Source: Chloroflexota bacterium
GTDB taxonomy: Bacteria > Chloroflexota > Dehalococcoidia > UBA1127 > JACQUN01
Direction: 5' to 3'
DNA: 6,558 bases
Assembly: GCA_016210285.1 (NCBI GenBank)
Contig: JACQUN010000119.1
Location: 1 to 6,558, forward strand
Of this stretch, positions 1 through 5,065 are shown piece after piece; position 1 is the stretch's first letter, and every line of letters starts with the position of its first letter. The position numbers and the translations under genes are program-made. Below the pieces are notes generated by a model. It was not told where the DNA came from. It searched no databases and saw nothing but the letters and a program-made list of their open reading frames with translations.

Positions 1-22
1 GCCTGATGAGGGGCAGCGTGCT

Positions 23-66
23 GCGGGCAGCCCACTCCGGCCTATTCGGCCTAAGTGGGCACCCGC
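23..66. repeat. Strong interrupted hairpin upstream of brxA
   Basis: Seen directly: arms 23-27/62-66 (5 bp, GCGGG with CCCGC), 30-36/54-60 (7 bp, GCCCACT with AGTGGGC) and 39-42/48-51 (4 bp, GGCC with GGCC) are all perfect Watson-Crick pairs, separated by small internal loops and closed by a 5-base loop (43-47). The inner part also holds a direct repeat CGGCCTA at 38-44 and 47-53. The hairpin lies about 14 bases after a tandem TGATGA (4-9) that could be the end of an upstream gene, so a terminator is a reasonable inference. However, no T-run follows the stem, so it is not a standard intrinsic terminator. A protein-binding palindrome or a boundary element is also possible. Confidence 0.5.
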
Positions 67-86
67 CCTCGCACCCTGCCCAGATT

Positions 87-125
87 ATCTGCGAACTGAC
101 GGGGATCTCCGTCCTTTAGGCAGAT
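87..125. repeat. Nested inverted repeat in the brxA leader region
   Basis: Seen directly: outer arms ATCTGC (87-92) and GCAGAT (120-125) enclose inner arms GACGG (98-102) and CCGTC (109-113). The inner stem closes a 6-base loop, and the two stems are joined by internal loops of 5 and 6 bases. It lies between the GC-rich hairpin and the putative -35 box. No T-run follows. It could be a structured RNA element if transcription starts further upstream, or simply a chance palindrome in a GC-rich stretch. Confidence 0.35.
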
Positions 126-152
126 CGTTTGGGTGAAAGGAAAAGAATCCAT

Positions 153-179
153 TTGACATGGACAATCAGTCCGTAGATT
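153..179 (+). promoter_or_regulatory. Candidate sigma-70-like promoter for the BREX operon
   Basis: A perfect TTGACA (153-158) lies 100-126 bases upstream of the brxA start, in the AT-richer part of the leader. The best -10 candidate at a usable distance is TAGATT (174-179), which matches TATAAT at four of six positions with a 15-base spacer, shorter than the ideal 17. The same TAGATT recurs at 182-187. A weaker alternative is TTGGCA (196-201) with TAGTGT (219-224) at 17 bases. The location suits an operon promoter, but the -10 is poor, so this is a tentative call; a strong -35 with a weak, badly spaced -10 would fit a regulated promoter. Confidence 0.35.
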
Positions 180-187
180 AATAGATT

Positions 188-217
188 CCAAGTATTTGGC
201 ATATATGAAAATATGCC
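188..217. promoter_or_regulatory. Candidate operator: overlapping inverted repeats
   Basis: Seen directly: a perfect 7-bp inverted repeat GGCATAT (198-204) and ATATGCC (211-217) around a 6-base spacer, overlapping a smaller one, CCAA (188-191) with TTGG (196-199). It sits just downstream of the putative -10 and 62 bases before the brxA start, where a bound repressor could block transcription. Known background: many BREX loci carry a divergent or upstream WYL-domain repressor, BrxR, that binds inverted repeats near the promoter. No regulator gene is visible in this window, so the link is inference. Confidence 0.35.
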
Positions 218-278
218 GTAGTGTCAGGTTGAAGGACATACGTCAACAGGTCAGATTAGCGCAAAGATAGGGAATGCC

Positions 279-1064
279 GTGTCGGTTCTATTGATGGAGG
301 GCAACACCACCCTCGAATCCTTTGGATTTAAGCTGACCCCTGGGGGAGTGCATGCTGCCCGCACCATGATGCTCAACGAGATCACGCAGCTCTTGGCGCT
401 CTTGGGGCCAAGCGCGACCGCCGACGACTATCGCCGAGCTGTTGTTCAGGAAAACGCTCTCGGCAAGCCCACTGAAACCTCACGCGTGAAGACCTTTCGC
501 CACCTGCACGATCTCTACGGCCTGTCCCCTAGAATGCCTCTCTTCGCGATCTATCGGGAGCTGGTGGGTTTCGATCCCCAGTCCCTGCCGCTCCTTTCCC
601 TCCTGGTCGCCTGGACCCGGGATTCGCTCCTGCGGGTCACGACCCCAGTAATCCTCGCGTCTGCCCTCGGCGCAACGGTGGTCGCCGCAGCCTGGCAGCA
701 GGCCCTTAGGGAGGCTTTCCCTGGGCACTATAGTTCCATTAGTATTGCCAGCATTGCCAGGAATGCTGCCTCCACCTGGACACAGGCCGGCCACTTTGAA
801 GGGCGTGGGCAGAAGGTGCGTTGCCAGGTGCAGCCCAGGCCAGCATCGCTTGCCCTGGCGCTCTTGCTCAGTAACGTCAGTGGGATTCACGGAGAACAGG
901 CATTCAGCTCGCCCTGGTGCCAGTTGCTGGACCTGACCGCAGTGCAGGCCCGATCCCTGGCGGTCCAGGCGCACCGTGAGGAACTCATCAACTTACGGGC
1001 TATAGGGTCAGTGGTAGAGATCGATTTCCCGCGGTTCAGCCGGCTGCTGAAAGACTATCTGTGA
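279..1064 (+). CDS. brxA: BREX protein BrxA (DUF1819-like), long form
   Basis: A 261-residue protein recognised as BrxA from its sequence and from standing directly ahead of brxB and brxC. BrxA is a core accessory protein of several BREX types; a homologue structure is helical with a winged-helix-like part, and DNA binding has been proposed, but its exact job is not settled. Visible here: an N-terminal block GFKLTPGGV (16-24), the conserved-looking ENALGKPTETSR (58-69) leading into a helical FRHLHDLYGL (73-82), PLLSLLVAWTRDSLLR (104-119), and an SIARNAASTWTQAGHFEGR block (158-176). No signal peptide or membrane span is evident. It is about 60 residues longer than the roughly 190-200 residues usual for type 1 BrxA, suggesting another BrxA subfamily. 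The GTG start at 279 is chosen because AGGGA (269-273) lies 5 bases upstream; ATG at 294 has no comparable ribosome site. The end overlaps brxB by 4 bases. Confidence 0.85.
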   Translation: MSVLLMEGNTTLESFGFKLTPGGVHAARTMMLNEITQLLALLGPSATADDYRRAVVQENALGKPTETSRVKTFRHLHDLYGLSPRMPLFAIYRELVGFDPQSLPLLSLLVAWTRDSLLRVTTPVILASALGATVVAAAWQQALREAFPGHYSSISIASIARNAASTWTQAGHFEGRGQKVRCQVQPRPASLALALLLSNVSGIHGEQAFSSPWCQLLDLTAVQARSLAVQAHREELINLRAIGSVVEIDFPRFSRLLKDYL

Positions 1065-1618
1065 GCCAGATCGACCGCCTCATCGCCAATTACCAGCGTT
1101 TCGTCCAGTTGCCCTGGCCCCTGAACCTGGCTGGCGCCCAGCGGGTGTGGTTCGCGGTTTACCCACCGGCAGAGGAGCGCCGGCTGCGGGCTCGGGTCGG
1201 GGGATTTGAGGTAGCCACGCTGGCGGCCAAACACGGTTGGCGCTTGGTCGATATCACCGATGCGCCGGCCCGCTGGCTGGCCGGCCACGACTACCGAGAA
1301 GGTTACTTTGCTGACCCGGAGGCCCTGGGGACCATTGAGGAAGAATTGAAAAAGCAGGTGGTTGAACACCTCAGAGAAGCTTGTCAGGCAGAAGGGGTGG
1401 ACCAGCACACAGTCGTTGCAGTAATGGGCACCGGTAGCCTGTTTGGGTTTACCCATGTTTCCAGCATCATCGCCGAGTTGGAGGGCATCATCCGGGGAAG
1501 ATTGCTGGTGTTTTTTCCCGGAGAATATGAACGGAATCTCTATCGGTTCATGGATGCCCGAGAAGGGTTCAATTACATGGCCATGCCCATTACTTGTAGC
1601 GAGAGACTGCCCCTATGA
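1061..1618 (+). CDS. brxB: BREX protein BrxB (DUF1788 family)
   Basis: A 185-residue protein matching the BrxB/DUF1788 family in size, motifs and position. BrxB is required for defence in studied type 1 systems, but its biochemical role is not established. Visible: FAVYPPAEERRLRARV (31-46) near the N-terminus, corresponding to the usual R/VYPP-E-E segment; VVAVMGTGSLFGFTHVSSII (118-137), the family's G-G-S-L-F block; and LLVFFPGEYERNLYRFMD (148-165) followed by NYMAMPI (171-177), the FPG-Y...LRLF...YYRA-like C-terminal signature. It looks soluble and cytoplasmic. The GTG start lies inside the brxA stop (GTGA, 1061-1064), with no convincing ribosome site of its own, so translation is probably coupled to brxA. 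Its TGA overlaps the brxC ATG (ATGA, 1615-1618). No frameshift or missing block is seen. Identification is confident; function is known only at system level. Confidence 0.88.
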   Translation: MSQIDRLIANYQRFVQLPWPLNLAGAQRVWFAVYPPAEERRLRARVGGFEVATLAAKHGWRLVDITDAPARWLAGHDYREGYFADPEALGTIEEELKKQVVEHLREACQAEGVDQHTVVAVMGTGSLFGFTHVSSIIAELEGIIRGRLLVFFPGEYERNLYRFMDAREGFNYMAMPITCSERLPL

Positions 1619-4600
1619 AGAACCAGGACGTCTACCTGAAGGACCCGCTTTCTTTCGACCTGCTCAACAACGGGGTCTCCAAGGTGGCGGAGATCGGCGA
1701 GGACCAGGAGCAACTCAAGACCCTGCGCTTCGAGTTGGAGACCTTTGTCTGCGACGGGGAATATGCGCGGGGGCTGGAGCGCATCCTGACTGCCTATTTG
1801 GGTGGCCTGAACAAGCCAGAGCAGCAGGCCGTCTGGGTCAGCGGGTTCTTCGGCAGCGGCAAATCCCACCTGGTCAAGATGCTGCGCTACCTGTGGGTCG
1901 ATTTCAAGTTTCCTGACGGAGCCTCTGCCCGATCAATTGCCCAGTTGCCCCAAACGATCAGCGATCTGCTGGTCGAACTGACCAACCGCGCGCGTCCTTT
2001 TGGGGGGCTCAGGGCGGCTGGGGGGACGCTGGGGGCCGGCAGCATGGACAATGTGCGTCTGGCCTTCCTCCAGCTCCTCTTCCGCGCCGCAGGGTTGCCC
2101 GAAAACCTGGCTGCGGCCCGGTTTTCTCTCTGGTTGCGGGAAAAGCCCATCTGGGAGCAGGTTGCCGCGCAGCTCAAGGCCCGCAATCTGAACCCGGATC
2201 GCGAGATCCAGAACTTCTATGTCTCCACACCCTTGGCCGAAGCCCTGGTTGCCGCAGATCCCACCTATGGCACCCCCCAACAAGCCCGGGCGGCGCTTCG
2301 GGAGCAGTTCCCGACCAAGGACTCGCCCACCATCGACGATACCCTCGACATCATCCGCCGCATCTTTGGGGATGAAGATCGCCTGCCCTGCACCTTGCTG
2401 GTGGTGGACGAGGTCCAGCAGTACATCGGGGACCGGATGCTCCAGCGGGCGATGGATGTGCAGGAAATCGCCGAGCACTGCTGTTTAGGTTTGAAAAGCC
2501 GGCTGCTCCTGGTCGGCACGGGTCAGTCTGCACTGACCACCACCGACAGTTTGCGCCGCCTGCAGGCCCGCTTCACCGTCAAGGTCTCTCTCTCCGATGC
2601 CGACGTGGAGAACGTCATCCGCAAAACTGTCCTGGCGAAGAAGCCGGAGCGGGTCCCCGCTATTCAGCAGATCATCGCAGATAATCAGGGGGAGATCAGC
2701 CGGCAGTTGCAGAGTACGCGCCTGGCCGCCACTAGCGCGGACGAGACCTATTATGCCGCTGATTACCCCCTCCTGCCCGTGCGCCGGCGCTTCTGGGAGA
2801 AGGTGCTGCGCAACGTGGATGCCAGCGGCACCACGGCCCAGCTCCGCACCCAGCTCAAGATTGTCTTCGACGCGGCGCGGGAGACAGCCGGCAAACCGCT
2901 GGGCAGTGTGGTCCCGGCAGATTTCATCTACGACCAGATCTCGTCTGACCTGCTCAATACCGGGGTCCTGCAGCGGGAGTATCACGAAATCATCATGGGG
3001 GTGCGCGACCGCACTCCGGCAGGGGCGCTGAAATCCCGCCTGTGCGCCCTGGCTTTCCTGATTCCCCACCTGCCCCGCTCCGGAGGGGCGGACGACGGGG
3101 TGCGGGCCACCGCCGAGACCCTGGCCGATCTGCTGGTGGAGGACCTGCGCCAGGATGGCCCCCGGCTCCGCCAGGAAGTGCCCAAGTTGCTGGGCGAGCT
3201 GGTCGCCGAGGGCAAACTCATGCAGGTGGAGGACGAATATGTCCTCCAGACCCGCGAGGGGGCAGACTGGAACTCCGATTTCAACCGCCGCCGCACCGGC
3301 ATCCTCAACGACGAATCGGGGCTCAGTTTCAAACGGGACGAGTTGCTGAGTGCGGCCCTGGAACAGAGCCTGCGCCTTCTCTCCCTGGCGCATGGAGCCT
3401 CTCGTCAGGCCCGCGACCTGGAGGTGGTCTTGTCCCAGAGCCGGCCTGAGCAGCCGGCGCAAAAACTCGTCCTGTGGATGCGGCACGGTTGGGCCGAGCA
3501 GGAAAAGACCGTGGCGGGGGAAGCCCGGGCCGCGGGCAGCGAAAGCTCCCTGCTCTTCGGTTTTCTGCCGCGGGTGATGCACGAAGAACTCAGGCAGAAC
3601 CTGGCTTCCTTGATGGCTGCCCAGGAGACGCTAAATACGAAGGGTACTCCGACCTCTAGCGAGGGGGTCCAGGCCTGTGAGGCGATCAAGACGCGCCTGC
3701 AGCTCGCTGAACAGTCGGTGGGACAGGGTATTCGCCAGGTCCTGGCCGGCGCCAAGGTTTTCCTGGGCGGGGGCAATGAGGCAAACGGGATCGAGTTGGT
3801 GGACAAGGTCAAGGATGCCGCCACCGGGGCCTTGCAGCGGCTCTTTCCCCGTTTTGCCGAGGCCGACCACGCCAACTGGCCCCAGGTGCTCAATGGCGCC
3901 CGGAGCGGGAATGTGGGCGCGCTCCAGGCGGTGGGTTACCAGGGCGAAACCGTAGGGCATCCGGTCTGCAAACAGATCTACGGCTTTATCGGGCCGGGGA
4001 AGAAGGGGAAGGAGGTCCGGGATCAGTTCAAGGGCGCGCCTTTTGGCTGGCCGCAGGACGCCATCGACGCGGCGCTGGTGATCCTCACCCTGGCCGGCAA
4101 CCTCCGGGCGGCGCTCAATGGCCAGCCAGTGGACGCCAAGTCCCTGAACCAGACCCAGATCAGCAATGCCCTGTTCCAGGCCGATGTCCCGCCGCTGACT
4201 GTCACCCAACGGCTCGAACTGAAAGCCTTGTTCCAGAAACTGGGGGTGACCACAACCAACGGGCAGGAGGCAGTGGCAGCGGCCACTTTCCTCGCCAAAC
4301 TTCTGGAATTGGCCGAGGGGGCCGGCGGGGATTCCCCCTGTCCTGCAAGACCCGATACCCAACCCATCCGGGACCTGCAGGGACTGAGCGGCAATGCCCA
4401 GCTTTTGGCCATCCACCAGCAAAAGGAGGCCCTGACGGAGCGCATGGTCCAGTGGACCAAGGCCAGGGAGGGTATTGGCAAACGCCTGCCACGCTGGCGG
4501 AGGTTGGAGGAGCTGCACGCCCTGGCTGTGGAGCTGCCCGAAGCGGGCGAGGTGGGCGACTCGATAGCCGCGATCCGTGCGTCCCGCAGTCTGCTAACCG

Positions 4601-5055
4601 ATCCCGAGGTGGTGCCTCAACTCACACAGAAGATCCTGGGCGCTCTCCGCGAGGCGCTGAACAAAGTCCAGGAGAACCTGGTCTCCGCCTTTCAGCAGCA
4701 GAAGGCCAGGCTGGAGGCCAGCCCGGCATGGCCACCGCTCAAAGAAGAACAAAGGCAGGCCCTGGTAGCGCAATTCGGCCTGCAAGCGCCTCCCGGTATA
4801 GCGGTGGCTGACGAAGAGCAAGTGCTGGGAACCTTGCGGGGCAACTCGCTGGCCAACCGCCGCACCTTGGTGGAGGCCCTGCCACAGCGGTTTCAGAAAG
4901 CCCTGGAGGAAGCCGCGCGGCTGGTGGAGCCCAAGGCAGTCCGGGTGACCCTGCCCTCCGCTACCCTCCGTACCGAGCAAGACCTGGACACCTGGCTGGA
5001 GGGAGTCCGCAAAGTGGTGAAGGACCAGCTCCGCGAGGGGCCGGTGATGCTGTGA
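1615..5055 (+). CDS. brxC: BREX P-loop ATPase BrxC (BrxC/PglY family)
   Basis: A 1146-residue ATPase, close to the roughly 1200 residues usual for BrxC/PglY. It is the large nucleotide-binding subunit thought to work with BrxB, PglZ and PglX in methylation and phage exclusion. Visible: Walker A GFFGSGKS (77-84; K83, S84); Walker B LLVVDE (261-266; D265, E266) reached after a hydrophobic lead-in; a sensor-1-like strand RLLLVGTGQSAL (296-307); and an arginine cluster R314/R315/R319 that could supply an arginine finger. A glycine-rich stretch GGLRAAGGTLGAG (130-142) lies between the Walker motifs. The rest is mostly helical, with charged, possibly coiled segments around 924-1060, ending in a TEQDLDTWLEGVRK-like tail (about 1120-1133). 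The N-terminus (KNQDVYLKDPL, 2-12, then NNGVSKVAE) differs from the IRDLF-KDI-R-I-GV opening I know from type 1 BrxC, so it seems a divergent branch. The ATG overlaps the brxB stop by 4 bases. No frame disruption is seen. Confidence 0.9.
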   Translation: MKNQDVYLKDPLSFDLLNNGVSKVAEIGEDQEQLKTLRFELETFVCDGEYARGLERILTAYLGGLNKPEQQAVWVSGFFGSGKSHLVKMLRYLWVDFKFPDGASARSIAQLPQTISDLLVELTNRARPFGGLRAAGGTLGAGSMDNVRLAFLQLLFRAAGLPENLAAARFSLWLREKPIWEQVAAQLKARNLNPDREIQNFYVSTPLAEALVAADPTYGTPQQARAALREQFPTKDSPTIDDTLDIIRRIFGDEDRLPCTLLVVDEVQQYIGDRMLQRAMDVQEIAEHCCLGLKSRLLLVGTGQSALTTTDSLRRLQARFTVKVSLSDADVENVIRKTVLAKKPERVPAIQQIIADNQGEISRQLQSTRLAATSADETYYAADYPLLPVRRRFWEKVLRNVDASGTTAQLRTQLKIVFDAARETAGKPLGSVVPADFIYDQISSDLLNTGVLQREYHEIIMGVRDRTPAGALKSRLCALAFLIPHLPRSGGADDGVRATAETLADLLVEDLRQDGPRLRQEVPKLLGELVAEGKLMQVEDEYVLQTREGADWNSDFNRRRTGILNDESGLSFKRDELLSAALEQSLRLLSLAHGASRQARDLEVVLSQSRPEQPAQKLVLWMRHGWAEQEKTVAGEARAAGSESSLLFGFLPRVMHEELRQNLASLMAAQETLNTKGTPTSSEGVQACEAIKTRLQLAEQSVGQGIRQVLAGAKVFLGGGNEANGIELVDKVKDAATGALQRLFPRFAEADHANWPQVLNGARSGNVGALQAVGYQGETVGHPVCKQIYGFIGPGKKGKEVRDQFKGAPFGWPQDAIDAALVILTLAGNLRAALNGQPVDAKSLNQTQISNALFQADVPPLTVTQRLELKALFQKLGVTTTNGQEAVAAATFLAKLLELAEGAGGDSPCPARPDTQPIRDLQGLSGNAQLLAIHQQKEALTERMVQWTKAREGIGKRLPRWRRLEELHALAVELPEAGEVGDSIAAIRASRSLLTDPEVVPQLTQKILGALREALNKVQENLVSAFQQQKARLEASPAWPPLKEEQRQALVAQFGLQAPPGIAVADEEQVLGTLRGNSLANRRTLVEALPQRFQKALEEAARLVEPKAVRVTLPSATLRTEQDLDTWLEGVRKVVKDQLREGPVML

Positions 5056-5065
5056 TGGGGGAATC

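Noticed and set aside
51..239. A 62-codon minus-strand frame in the upstream region
   Set aside because: It runs through the hairpins and the putative promoter, has no recognisable family and its composition changes along its length with the underlying base bias. I treat the region as non-coding, though a small divergent gene cannot be fully excluded.
480..974. A 164-codon minus-strand frame opposite brxA
   Set aside because: Fully inside brxA, with no recognisable motif; an open frame produced by codon bias.
2485..3582. A 365-codon open frame on the minus strand opposite brxC
   Set aside because: It lies entirely within brxC, which has clear ATPase motifs and continuous family-like sequence. 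The antisense frame is rich in Gly, Gln, Pro and Arg with no recognisable domain, as expected for the complement of a GC-rich gene.
3631..4518. A 295-codon open frame on the minus strand opposite brxC
   Set aside because: Same reason: low-complexity shadow composition, no motif and no plausible start context, within the C-terminal half of brxC.
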